Source: CAIVAT01 sp037128705
GTDB taxonomy: Bacteria; Bacteroidota; Bacteroidia; Bacteroidales; FEN-979
DNA: 64,000 nt
Assembly: GCA_037128705.1 (NCBI GenBank)
Contig: JBAXVX010000009.1
Location: 1 to 64,000, forward strand
Direction: 5' to 3'
In this document: piece by piece, positions 9,959 through 17,596 of the stretch
How positions within the stretch are numbered: position 1 is the stretch's first letter
Layout: each line of letters opens with the position of its first letter
Translations under genes and position numbers: made by a program
Notes under the pieces: generated by a model
Databases searched by the model: none
Told to the model about the DNA's origin: nothing
What the model saw: the letters and a program-made list of their open reading frames with translations, nothing else

Positions 9959-10144
9959 ATGCACACCCTGATCTCTTGTATGGTATGCGGAAAACAGTAT
10001 CCGCCAAATTTTTCCTGGTATGTTTGCGACAAATGTAATTTCCGGGTATGTCCGGGTTGTTTGTCCTATCATAAAGGCCCTTACGCAACCGGAGGGACAA
10101 AATGCAGTCAATGTCCTTGGGGTCATATTCAACGCCCGAAATAA
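9959..10144 (+). CDS. 61-aa eight-cysteine zinc-binding peptide
   Basis: A small protein with four CxxC pairs: Cys 7/10, 23/26, 31/34 and 49/52, that is CxxC-x12-CxxC-x4-CxxC-x14-CxxC, plus His 38 and His 56. The pattern suggests two zinc ions held in a zinc-ribbon or cross-brace (RING/ZZ-like) fold. The frame is open upstream to 9764, but that part reads as non-coding and ATG 9959 sits just before the first CxxC. Its stop overlaps the next start (TAATG at 10142-10146), so the two are translationally coupled. It is transcribed divergently from the AAA+ gene at 8050-9750. Function unknown; zinc modules of this kind often bind nucleic acid or proteins. Confidence 0.7.
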   Translation: MHTLISCMVCGKQYPPNFSWYVCDKCNFRVCPGCLSYHKGPYATGGTKCSQCPWGHIQRPK

Positions 10145-10470
10145 TGGAACTGAATGATGCTATGCACATATTTGAGGCCCTGAAGGGCTCAAAACATACC
10201 CAACTGTTCAATGCATTGATGGAACGCGCCATGATTTATTCACGGATCAGGGTGGACTGGTACTATGCAGCCCTGGATGAGCAGCCTGAACTGGATTATG
10301 AGCGCACCATGGCCCACGATGAATTTATCAGTGCCTGTGCAATGCTGAGCCGGAATATGAAAGAAACCGGTGAAGATGTGAGATGGCGTTTTGAAATCGG
10401 GAAAGACCGTAAATCCATCGGCGATTTTGCATGTATGCTGCACGCCGTAATCGGCATCAAGGCGAGGTAA
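10144..10470 (+). CDS. hypothetical 108-aa protein coupled to zinc peptide
   Basis: The family is not recognised. The product is helical by appearance, with charged and aromatic residues (VDWYYAALDEQPELDYERT) and no signal or membrane segment. I chose ATG 10144 because it overlaps the stop of the zinc peptide; the ORF could begin at 10102 inside that gene. It converges on the WYL regulator gene ending at 10489. The pair may be a two-component accessory unit of the neighbouring AAA+ system (inference from position only). Confidence 0.65.
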   Translation: MELNDAMHIFEALKGSKHTQLFNALMERAMIYSRIRVDWYYAALDEQPELDYERTMAHDEFISACAMLSRNMKETGEDVRWRFEIGKDRKSIGDFACMLHAVIGIKAR

Positions 10471-10488
10471 GATAAGAAGCTGCTTCGG

Positions 10489-11535
10489 CTATAACCGTTC
10501 TGATTCAGCCTGTTTTTTAGCTTTTTCCCTCTCTTCAACGTAATCGTCGTACTTATGTAAAGTGTCATTGAGGATTTTCAGTACAAGGTCGGTTGCAAAG
10601 CAAGGTCCAATTACTGTTACTTTATCACCATAGGGAAGGACGGCCTTCCGGACGAAATCTTCATTCATACTTACCTTGACTGAAACCAGCAGATTGTGTT
10701 CATCCATACTTAAATTCCGTTGTGTCTCGTGAATTTTCCTGGCAAGTACCTCGTCAGCAACAGAACTGTCATATAAAAGGCGTACTTCATGGGTTCGTTT
10801 TGTAAAATCGAGATGACCTACAGAATTCCGTATCTTAGCATGAAGTTCTTTTCTGAAAGTTTTGTTGGCTGTAAAATAGTGATCACTTATTTTTAGCTTT
10901 ATTACCCTGTCGAGGCCATAAACAGCAACCTTTTCATCTTCAGAACCCAGAATATACCAACGGCCCGAAATTTCCTTTAACGCATACGGTTCTACAATAT
11001 GATTGGTTTGTTTATCAAAAAGACGAAAAGTAAAGGTTATAATTTTTTGGTCGACAATGGCATCATAGATGGGTGCAATCCATTCGCTGCCGCTAAATTT
11101 TGTCTGCGACTCATAAAAAATAATATCTTCCATTCCCGATACAGGCCTTTTCAAATCAATTTCGAGACGGGTCATAATTTTTTGAAGTGACTCTTTCGCA
11201 TTCCTGAATGCAGTCGTGTTTTGAAACAGCGCCAGTTGTTTAAGAGCTCCATATATTGTCTTAACCACCTCATCGCTCATGGGGATATCAAAACTGACAT
11301 CGAGTTCTGCATAATGATAGCCCCCGGCATCTTGCTCACGATGATATTTAATGGGTAAATCAAATGTGTTTCGCATCGTTTCAATATCTTTCTCGAACAT
11401 GGATGCGGAAATTTTATATCCGGCATCTTCAAGTATTTCAAGTATTCTTTCTTTCTTTTTAGGTACACAGAGCGATTTGTTCAGGAAATTATGAATGATC
11501 AGGTAGCGTTTGTATGCATTTTTACTTACGGGCAT
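10489..11535 (-). CDS. WYL-domain transcriptional regulator (first)
   Basis: A 348-residue protein with an N-terminal helix-turn-helix region (residues ~1-70, KNAYKRYLIIHNFL onward). A WYL ligand-binding domain sits near residues 150-230 with the signature GRWYILG, followed by a C-terminal WCX-like extension. WYL regulators typically sense nucleic acid or nucleotide ligands and often repress phage-defence operons. The ORF extends to 11652, but ATG 11535 precedes the first conserved segment. It is divergent from the second AAA+ gene, across a 191-base gap that probably holds both promoters. The second WYL gene at 13446 is a distant paralogue. Confidence 0.88.
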   Translation of the reverse strand: MPVSKNAYKRYLIIHNFLNKSLCVPKKKERILEILEDAGYKISASMFEKDIETMRNTFDLPIKYHREQDAGGYHYAELDVSFDIPMSDEVVKTIYGALKQLALFQNTTAFRNAKESLQKIMTRLEIDLKRPVSGMEDIIFYESQTKFSGSEWIAPIYDAIVDQKIITFTFRLFDKQTNHIVEPYALKEISGRWYILGSEDEKVAVYGLDRVIKLKISDHYFTANKTFRKELHAKIRNSVGHLDFTKRTHEVRLLYDSSVADEVLARKIHETQRNLSMDEHNLLVSVKVSMNEDFVRKAVLPYGDKVTVIGPCFATDLVLKILNDTLHKYDDYVEEREKAKKQAESERL

Positions 11536-11594
11536 GGTAGTTTTATTGTTATGCAGGTGAATGGTTTGACTAACAATGAATCTTGAACATAACA

Positions 11595-11602
11595 CAAAGT
11601 TA
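11595..11602 (-). promoter_or_regulatory. -7 box candidate for WYL gene
   Basis: Read on the minus strand this is TAACTTTG, matching TAnnTTTG, 60 bases upstream of the WYL start at 11535. A well-spaced -33 TTG was not seen. Confidence 0.35.
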
Positions 11603-11691
11603 ACGGAAAAATGGCAAGGGACCACAGGGATGTTTAAGTAATAAAAAATCATATCAGGATTGCATTGTAATTAGGTTGTGGAGTGCCATAT

Positions 11692-11699
11692 TAATTTTG
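11692..11699 (+). promoter_or_regulatory. -7 box candidate for second AAA+ gene
   Basis: TAATTTTG matches TAnnTTTG and lies 27 bases upstream of ATG 11727. It supports that start over the longer frame beginning at 11676, which would place the start upstream of the box. Confidence 0.4.
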
Positions 11700-11726
11700 C
11701 AGATCAAACAAGATAATCTGCATACC

Positions 11727-13400
11727 ATGCAAATTGAAATAAATAGTCCAATCCTGAAAAGTATCAGCGCAGTTTACGAAGAACGAGAAAACCTCTTTAA
11801 GCAGTCTGACACTTTAAAGAAAATCGAATCCGATCTCTCTGTTATTTCAACATTCTTTGGCCTCGATAATAAGCCGGCAGCCCTATTGGCGGTCATCATT
11901 TGTGATCAATTAATGGGGGAATCGAATTCCATTAACAGGATCATGAGAACCTTGGGGTTTGTTCCTGTTGACTTTATTCAGTTAACCAATTCGATAAAAG
12001 ACCTGAGGAAAGCCGGATGGATCAGGTTTTCCAATAAAGGGAGACGCCGCGGTAATTCAAACGGATATGAAATTGCAAATGAAGTGATCGAGGCTGTTCT
12101 TAAAAATGCCCCCCATAAATTACGCATAGCCATTCCGGATAATTTAAGGGATACATTAATGGTGATTCGCAGAATTATCAAGGAAACGACGGACTATTTT
12201 TCCAACAGCCATCTGGATACGGAAGAACTGTTATCGGAAATTGACCGGTTCAGTTTTTTCCCGTTCATTGACAAACTGTTAAATAACACAGACCTTACTG
12301 ACATTGAGAAAATTACATTATTTTGGTTTAGCGCTGAAATCCTGAACGGAAGAGATGATTTTGACTTGATTTCAACGCTTGAAGCCATAACGGGCGATGG
12401 TACCGAAGTGAATTCCTTGATAAGGGAGATTAAATCTGAAAAAACCGCCATCATGCGCGACGGATATATCCGGTTTGTAAATCAATGCCTGGCTGATTTT
12501 TCATCCGTTACTTTAGGAGACAGGATTTTAGACGATATCGGCCAGGATATTCCCAAAAAAGGAAGTACAAAATTCGTATCAAAATATTGTTTATTGATTG
12601 TTCCGACCGAAATTCAGGAAAAAGTATTGTTTTTTAATCCTGACAACGAGATCTCAGTCAATGAAATTATGGAGTTTACCGCTCCTGAAAGTTTTTCCAA
12701 TATGGAAAAAAGATTCACTGCAAGCGGATTGAAACCAGGGTTAACCATGTTGTTTTATGGCCTGCCTGGCACCGGTAAAACTGAATTGGTCCGACAAATT
12801 GCAAAATTACATCAGCGGGTCATACTCCAGGTCGAAATTTCAGCAATCAAGAATATGTGGGTAGGTGAATCGGAAAAGAATCTGAAAAAGGTGTTTTTAG
12901 AGTATCAGGCCGCCTTGAAACACTATGAAAACACACCGATTCTCTTTTTCAATGAAGCGGATGGGATTTTAGGCGAAAGAAGGCAAACGCAACACGCTGT
13001 TGATCAAATGCTGAATACAATGCAGAACATCCTGTTGCAGGAATTGGAGGATTTTCAGGGGATATTTATTGCCACCACCAATTTGATTGTCAATATCGAC
13101 AGGGCATTCGACCGTAGAATGCTCTACAAACTAAACTTTCAAACCCCAAACGAAGAAACCCGGTTCAATATCCTTAAAAAAGAGTTCCCGGACATTGCTG
13201 AACCACTGCTGAACCAAATCAGCATGAAACACACGCTAAGCGGAGGACAGATACAAAATATCAAGAAGAAGTTTTTAGTAGATACCCTCTTATTCGCCGA
13301 AACCTCTGATTATGCTATGCGGCTGCTCCGGCATGTGGAGGAAGAGACCCAGTTCAGGACAAGAAAAGGAAAGACAATCGGGTTCAAGCTACATGAATGA
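11727..13400 (+). CDS. AAA+ ATPase, second of two paralogues
   Basis: 557 residues with the same architecture as the protein at 8050-9750. An N-terminal helical/winged-helix region (SIKDLRKAGWIRFSNKGRR) and a middle helical region are followed by AAA+ motifs: Walker A YGLPGTGKTE near residue 349, Walker B-like ILFFNEADG, sensor IATTNL and the FDRRM arginine region. The usual Walker B Asp is again Asn. Start ATG 11727 follows a -7 box at 11692. It is divergent from one WYL gene and 45 bases upstream of another on the same strand. It may form a complex with, or compete with, the first ATPase; no direct evidence. Confidence 0.85.
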   Translation: MQIEINSPILKSISAVYEERENLFKQSDTLKKIESDLSVISTFFGLDNKPAALLAVIICDQLMGESNSINRIMRTLGFVPVDFIQLTNSIKDLRKAGWIRFSNKGRRRGNSNGYEIANEVIEAVLKNAPHKLRIAIPDNLRDTLMVIRRIIKETTDYFSNSHLDTEELLSEIDRFSFFPFIDKLLNNTDLTDIEKITLFWFSAEILNGRDDFDLISTLEAITGDGTEVNSLIREIKSEKTAIMRDGYIRFVNQCLADFSSVTLGDRILDDIGQDIPKKGSTKFVSKYCLLIVPTEIQEKVLFFNPDNEISVNEIMEFTAPESFSNMEKRFTASGLKPGLTMLFYGLPGTGKTELVRQIAKLHQRVILQVEISAIKNMWVGESEKNLKKVFLEYQAALKHYENTPILFFNEADGILGERRQTQHAVDQMLNTMQNILLQELEDFQGIFIATTNLIVNIDRAFDRRMLYKLNFQTPNEETRFNILKKEFPDIAEPLLNQISMKHTLSGGQIQNIKKKFLVDTLLFAETSDYAMRLLRHVEEETQFRTRKGKTIGFKLHE

Positions 13401-13421
13401 ATGGCCATTTAATATATAAGC

Positions 13422-13429
13422 TATCTTTG
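13422..13429 (+). promoter_or_regulatory. -7 box candidate for second WYL gene
   Basis: TATCTTTG matches TAnnTTTG and lies only 16 bases before ATG 13446. The regulator may therefore have its own promoter and a very short leader rather than relying on the AAA+ gene upstream. Confidence 0.4.
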
Positions 13430-13445
13430 ACTTAAAATCGATCCC

Positions 13446-14459
13446 ATGCCAAAAAACAAGGAGGCTCTGAGCCGCTATCGAATCATCAACCGGTGTTTCC
13501 GGGATTTTGGGTATGTTACCCTCCGGAAACTTGAGGAGAAATGTTACGAGGCCTTTGACCATGAAATCGCCACCCGCACCCTCGAAAAGGATATCCATGA
13601 CATGCGGCATGACCGAAGCCTCGGATATTATGCCCCCATTGAGTATGACAGGTCGCGCAGCGCCTATTACTACGATAATCCCGATTATTCCATCGAAAAT
13701 TTCCCGTTGAATGACCATGACATTGAGGCCTTGACCTTCGCTTCAGCCTTGCTGGATCAGTACAAGAACATGGAGATCATCTCCGATTTTTCATGGGCCG
13801 TACAAAAGATCATGGATGCCATGAAGATCAGAAGGAGCCTGTCGAAGGATCCCGATAGGCAGGCAGTGGGGTTCGAGAATTTCCCGGTGATCGGGGGAAG
13901 CGAATGGCTCACCGTCATCCTGGATGCCATTCTAGAAAGAAAGGTTTTGGCGTTGGAGCATCAGCGTTTCGACAGTCCCGATGAGCATCATCATGTTGTT
14001 CACCCCTATTACCTCAAAGAATACCGCAACCGGTGGTACCTGGTGGGCTATCAGCCTGTAAACAGGCGCATTCAGACATACGGCCTGGAGCGCATCAGGG
14101 AGCTAATGGTAATGAAGGAAGAGCAATTTATCGATACCGGTTTTGATCCCGTGCAATATTACCAGAATGCCATGGGGGTTATTGTTACCGAAGATCAGCC
14201 TGACCACATCATTCTCCGGTTCACGGCAAAACAGGGTAAATACATACTGACCCAGCCCATACACCAAAGCCAGGAGATTCTCTCAGATTCACCTGAATCG
14301 GTTTTGATCCGGCTGTTTCTTACACCAACTTACGAATTTATATCGCTGATACTTGGCTGGGGCCCAGATGTGGAGGTGATGGAACCTGCAAGTTTGAGGG
14401 ATAAGGTTATGCTGATGCTTGAGGAGATGCGGAACATGTATTCTGCCAAGTCCCGGTGA
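13446..14459 (+). CDS. WYL-domain transcriptional regulator (second)
   Basis: 337 residues. An N-terminal winged-helix DNA-binding region (residues ~1-65) leads into the WYL domain near residues 150-225 (NRWYLVGYQ signature) and a C-terminal WCX-like region. It is clearly related in layout to the WYL protein at 10489-11535 but differs in sequence. It starts 45 bases after the AAA+ gene on the same strand. The pairing of a AAA+ ATPase with a WYL protein occurs twice in this 6.5 kb stretch, which suggests a duplicated regulator-effector module. Confidence 0.88.
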   Translation: MPKNKEALSRYRIINRCFRDFGYVTLRKLEEKCYEAFDHEIATRTLEKDIHDMRHDRSLGYYAPIEYDRSRSAYYYDNPDYSIENFPLNDHDIEALTFASALLDQYKNMEIISDFSWAVQKIMDAMKIRRSLSKDPDRQAVGFENFPVIGGSEWLTVILDAILERKVLALEHQRFDSPDEHHHVVHPYYLKEYRNRWYLVGYQPVNRRIQTYGLERIRELMVMKEEQFIDTGFDPVQYYQNAMGVIVTEDQPDHIILRFTAKQGKYILTQPIHQSQEILSDSPESVLIRLFLTPTYEFISLILGWGPDVEVMEPASLRDKVMLMLEEMRNMYSAKSR

Positions 14460-14472
14460 ACAGAATATTTTT

Positions 14473-15069
14473 CTATTCAATCAACCAGTTAAACCATGTC
14501 CTTTGATCGATGACAGGTATACCATTTTGTTCACAAACATGCATTGTATGTCCGGTCCCGCCTGATTTTGGATGATCCAGGTCATCGTAAAAAATACCGA
14601 TTGTTGCCGGCTTGATCTCCTTTGTTCCGATGGCTTTTATGGTATCCCGTATGATATAGGATGCTTTTATGGCAAACCTGTTTTTGTCGCCCGAAACATA
14701 TTGGTCAATGAGCTTTTCTGTTTTCTTATTCTGTTTTGATTGATATACGACCTCCGGCTCAGCCGCGATATCGATATCATCCAATGAGATTGTTTCGTAT
14801 GCCTGATTGTCTTTTTTCCGGTGTCCCGTAAAGGGTGTTATTACCTGCAATCTTGTATTGTCAATGAATGCAACACCCACGGAAAAATAGTAATCAGCGC
14901 CATCAGCATTGCCGCTTCTGAAAAGCATTTTTTTCGTTTTTATAGCCAGCAACTTTCCGAGGTCCAAAAGATTCTTCCTGTCGGTTTCCGCTACATCCCG
15001 CTTGCCTTCAAGAAGTACAATGGAATGGTCATAATCGTATTGGTCAATAAATTCTTTGAGGGTCATCAT
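14473..15069 (-). CDS. SLOG-fold protein (DprA/YspA-like)
   Basis: 198 residues. The sequence has features of the SLOG nucleotide-binding superfamily: VLLEGKRDV near the N-terminus, the glycine-rich RSGNADGAD loop near residue 52, and a C-terminal GGTGHTMHVCEQNGIPV segment with a His/Gly-rich loop. Members bind nucleotides or nucleotide-derived signals; some act in DNA uptake (DprA) and some in anti-phage signalling (Thoeris ThsA). It converges with the second WYL gene (13 bases between stops). Two adjacent ATGs at 15069 and 15066 are both possible starts. Confidence 0.7.
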   Translation of the reverse strand: MMTLKEFIDQYDYDHSIVLLEGKRDVAETDRKNLLDLGKLLAIKTKKMLFRSGNADGADYYFSVGVAFIDNTRLQVITPFTGHRKKDNQAYETISLDDIDIAAEPEVVYQSKQNKKTEKLIDQYVSGDKNRFAIKASYIIRDTIKAIGTKEIKPATIGIFYDDLDHPKSGGTGHTMHVCEQNGIPVIDQRTWFNWLIE

Positions 15070-15365
15070 TGTTTTGATCCATAAACCTGGTGTATGTATT
15101 TCAATGAGTCAAATATACATTACAAACCGTTTGCTTTAAATGCAGACCAATAAATATTCAGCTGGCATGATGTATTGTAAAAAATCATATTATAAAGTAA
15201 TTATTGTATACCAAACCAATATTTTACCTGTTATATGAAAAAGTCTGAAACCAACTTTGAAAACCTGGTTGGTTCTGGCTTATCCGGATTTGGCACTGCA
15301 TGCATGAATAAAAGTCAGTGTGGCTTTGAATGGCCTTAGCTGTGAAACAAAAATCTTGATAAATT
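15070..15365. other. AT-rich intergenic stretch
   Basis: No gene seen. It contains a TATATTTG match on the minus strand at 15110-15117 (a -7 box 41 bases upstream of the SLOG start, no clear -33) and an imperfect hairpin around 15252-15277 (AACCAAC/GTTGGTT) without a T-run. Confidence 0.4.
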
Positions 15366-15575
15366 TTATCTGTCCCTGCTCACCGAAAGCAGCCATAGCC
15401 ATGTACCAATCAATCCCGTCCCGCCGAAGCCTAGCACATTCATCCAGGCTGGCAGCATCCATCCCGAAATAGCAATCGGAATCCCGATTACCACCCTTAA
15501 AAGGTGCAGTGCAGCAACAATGCCGAAAATTGTGCCGGCCACACGCAATCCAAGAATCTTTGAGTTTATTGACAT
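15366..15575 (-). CDS. small two-helix membrane protein, 69 aa
   Basis: The product has two hydrophobic segments (near residues 11-35 and 42-64) separated by a proline/tryptophan turn (SGWMLPAWMN) and ends in a short basic tail. It looks like a genuine small inner-membrane protein of a type common in Bacteroidota, but no function is known to me. A TAGTTTTG match (minus strand, 15596-15603) lies 20 bases upstream. It is isolated between the SLOG gene and the tRNA-Pro fragment. Confidence 0.6.
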   Translation of the reverse strand: MSINSKILGLRVAGTIFGIVAALHLLRVVIGIPIAISGWMLPAWMNVLGFGGTGLIGTWLWLLSVSRDR

Positions 15576-15595
15576 GATACGATGAAATAAGTCTC

Positions 15596-15603
15596 CAAAA
15601 CTA
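15596..15603 (-). promoter_or_regulatory. -7 box candidate for small membrane protein
   Basis: Read on the minus strand this is TAGTTTTG, matching TAnnTTTG, 20 bases before the start at 15575. Confidence 0.35.
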
Positions 15604-15675
15604 ATATCTTTTTCGTAAAACTTTGTGATAATAATTGAATTTTAGACCAGAGAAATTACTACAATTGTTACTACA

Positions 15676-15714
15676 AAAAGAAAAAACCACCTACAAAAAC
15701 TGATGTAAGTGGTT
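15676..15714 (-). terminator. terminator after half tRNA-Pro
   Basis: On the minus strand AACCAC-T-TAC pairs with GTA-G-GTGGTT across a ten-base loop, followed by a T-rich run. It lies just downstream of the truncated tRNA. Its left arm (AAAATCAACCACTTAC) nearly matches the sequence following the half tRNA-Val at 19171-19187. Confidence 0.65.
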
Positions 15715-15724
15715 GATTTTCAAG

Positions 15725-15771
15725 TCGGGGTAGCAAGATTCGAACTTGCGACCTCCTGCTCCCAAAGCAGG
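15725..15771 (-). pseudogene. 3' half of tRNA-Pro(TGG), probable att site
   Basis: The minus strand holds a perfect anticodon arm (CCTGC, loop TTTGGGA, GCAGG; anticodon TGG), variable loop AGGTC, T arm (GCAAG-TTCGAAT-CTTGC), acceptor strand TACCCCG and discriminator A. The 5' half (acceptor and D arm) is missing: sequence beyond 15772 is unrelated. A half tRNA cut at the anticodon arm is the usual scar of an element integrated by a tyrosine recombinase. Confidence 0.8.
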
Positions 15772-15846
15772 CCTTTTGATTTCTCTTCTATTGTGTCAAC
15801 AGCAGTACGCTGGCTCACTTGGTTAACAAATTATGAGAACCCAGCC

Positions 15847-16653
15847 TTACTTTTTTTGCAGTTTTTTCAAATGCCGTGTCACTTCACGTTCCACTTGTTC
15901 AAAATCGGGCAGATCATCTATTTGTTCACTCAGCGTAGTCTTCCAGCGGCTCTTATATTGCGGCATCCGCTCTTCCAGTTTTGAATGAAAATTATCAGCT
16001 GACAACCCTTTGCTGATGCACTTATGCGAGAATTCATTGATCAGTAAATCAACCTCCATGCCATGCGCTGCAAGCAGATACCAGATGTCATAAAAATCCC
16101 GTGCCTGCATACGCTGCATCACCGATCGCAGCTTTTCAACGAGTACCTCTTCCAATTGATAACACAAAAGTTCATGAGGTCCCAGGTCTGAATATCCGAG
16201 AAAAGCAGATTTTCTGACAGGCTTGAATTCCAGCTTTTCGCTTTTCGAAATATCGACCTTCACTTTTTTATTGCTGCCAAGGCCTCCTAACGGACCAATA
16301 TATCCGATATAAAAGTTGATGCCTCCATCCTCATGTTCATTGTTGTCAATGATTTCAAGCGGGATATTGGCTCCATTCCTTATATATTCAAAGGTTTCCC
16401 TGAACCATGATAATATCTGATCGTTGCTCACCTGGTCGTCAAGCAATGTAAAGTCGAGGTCCTCTGAAAACCTGTAATCTTTAAAATAGAATTTCTTCAG
16501 TACGGTTCCACCTTTGAATGCAATGATTTCCGAAAGCTGGTCATGCCGTGCAATTCCATTCAAAATCCACGAAAGAACGTAATCTTTTTCGATCTGCTGG
16601 TCGCGTACTCCTGCACCGCGGGCAATGCGTTGTATTTCTCCCGGTCGTATCAT
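15847..16653 (-). CDS. abiEii: AbiEii-type nucleotidyltransferase toxin
   Basis: 268 residues. The hallmark KGGTVLKKFYFKDYRFSED followed by DFTLL near residues 44-70 is the nucleotidyltransferase core of AbiEii/AbiGii toxins. A second conserved region (EEVLVEKLRSVMQR...ARDFYDIWYL) lies near 165-195. AbiE toxins modify tRNA or other nucleotide targets and stop growth when phage infect or the antitoxin fails. The start overlaps the AbiEi stop by four bases (ATGA), so toxin translation is coupled to antitoxin. It lies inside the small integrase-bearing segment. Confidence 0.9.
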   Translation of the reverse strand: MIRPGEIQRIARGAGVRDQQIEKDYVLSWILNGIARHDQLSEIIAFKGGTVLKKFYFKDYRFSEDLDFTLLDDQVSNDQILSWFRETFEYIRNGANIPLEIIDNNEHEDGGINFYIGYIGPLGGLGSNKKVKVDISKSEKLEFKPVRKSAFLGYSDLGPHELLCYQLEEVLVEKLRSVMQRMQARDFYDIWYLLAAHGMEVDLLINEFSHKCISKGLSADNFHSKLEERMPQYKSRWKTTLSEQIDDLPDFEQVEREVTRHLKKLQKK

Positions 16654-17471
16654 GTGAAAATAGCTGATTTAATAGTCTCTGTCTCTAAATTTTGCCTGAT
16701 GCTCCATCTGCTTTTCATCTTACCCGACTCAGGCAATCCGGGATCCAGTAAAATATAAGAGGCCGTTTTTTCTTTGTGCAAATCATCTATAATGCTGGTA
16801 TTAATCTCAAACAATTCCAGAAGAAAACCAAGGCGCTTTACGACAGCTTGCGATTTGAACCGGGTGGCGTAGGTAAGGAGTTTATTGAAATCAATTTTGT
16901 TTTTAGAGGTTTCAAGCGCTTTTGCAATTTCGACAATACCTCCTGCATATTCCGGTCGGAATAGGCAATCAATAAGTGTTTTCTCCAAATCCGAACACTG
17001 AACCTGGGTAAAATTGTCAATCCACATTTTCCGGACGCCGAAAAAATGGTCCTCATTGTGATAGATGAACTGGAATGTAACTTTCCTGATTGCGATTGAA
17101 GATGGTCTGATTTGCTTTGAAACAACGATTTGCTCTTTCATCGACGGCTGTGTGATCAGACTGTGAATTTGCAATGCTGAATAATACCCGATGTAATGGC
17201 CAGTACCACCGGTCAGGTACCCGGCGACCAGATGCCAGTCGGGCATGAAGGTTTCAGCATCCTGATCGTATGGAATCATGTAATAAACGCCTTCTTTCAA
17301 ACGCATCAGTAGTCCTCTTTTGGTCATATCACTAAGCAGTTCCTTAACTGCGCTATCGTTCGCCTGCGGAAACACCTTAAAAGCTTCGGCATAGTCAAAG
17401 CAAACCCGGTTCAATCCGAAAAAATAGGAAAGAAGTTCATTCGATTGTGTAGAGATATTCTTACGTCTCAT
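16650..17471 (-). CDS. abiEi: AbiEi-type antitoxin and autorepressor
   Basis: 273 residues. The N-terminus is a winged-helix region (residues ~15-75: FKVFPQANDSAVKELLSDM...GLLMRLKEGVYYMIP), typical of AbiEi antitoxins that bind the promoter DNA. The C-terminal part is the neutralising domain (EKTLIDCLFRPEYAGGIVEI near 165). It is a type IV system: the antitoxin counteracts the toxin's effect rather than binding it. A 19-base palindrome sits nine bases upstream of the start and is a likely operator. The protein is encoded just upstream of the toxin. Confidence 0.9.
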   Translation of the reverse strand: MRRKNISTQSNELLSYFFGLNRVCFDYAEAFKVFPQANDSAVKELLSDMTKRGLLMRLKEGVYYMIPYDQDAETFMPDWHLVAGYLTGGTGHYIGYYSALQIHSLITQPSMKEQIVVSKQIRPSSIAIRKVTFQFIYHNEDHFFGVRKMWIDNFTQVQCSDLEKTLIDCLFRPEYAGGIVEIAKALETSKNKIDFNKLLTYATRFKSQAVVKRLGFLLELFEINTSIIDDLHKEKTASYILLDPGLPESGKMKSRWSIRQNLETETIKSAIFT

Positions 17472-17479
17472 AGTAACTC

Positions 17480-17498
17480 AGTCAGGTTAAACCTGACT
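17480..17498. promoter_or_regulatory. palindromic operator candidate for abiE
   Basis: AGTCAGGTTAAACCTGACT is a perfect inverted repeat with nine-base arms and one central base, nine bases before the abiEi start. AbiEi proteins are known to repress their own promoter by binding inverted repeats, so this is the natural operator candidate. Confidence 0.6.
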
Positions 17499-17596
17499 AC
17501 AATGATACAAATAATAACTGAGCCAACGTACAACTGGACGAAAATAAATTATATTTCATATCTGATTAGTCCGGTTTTTCCGGTAGGCATAGAAGA

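Noticed and set aside
15252..15277. AACCAAC/GTTGGTT hairpin as a terminator
   Set aside because: The loop is 12 bases, there is no T-run and no gene end nearby needs it.
15709..15984. 91-aa plus-strand ORF starting MVDFQVGVARFELATS
   Set aside because: It reads through the tRNA-Pro fragment on the opposite strand, a common false ORF, and into abiEii.
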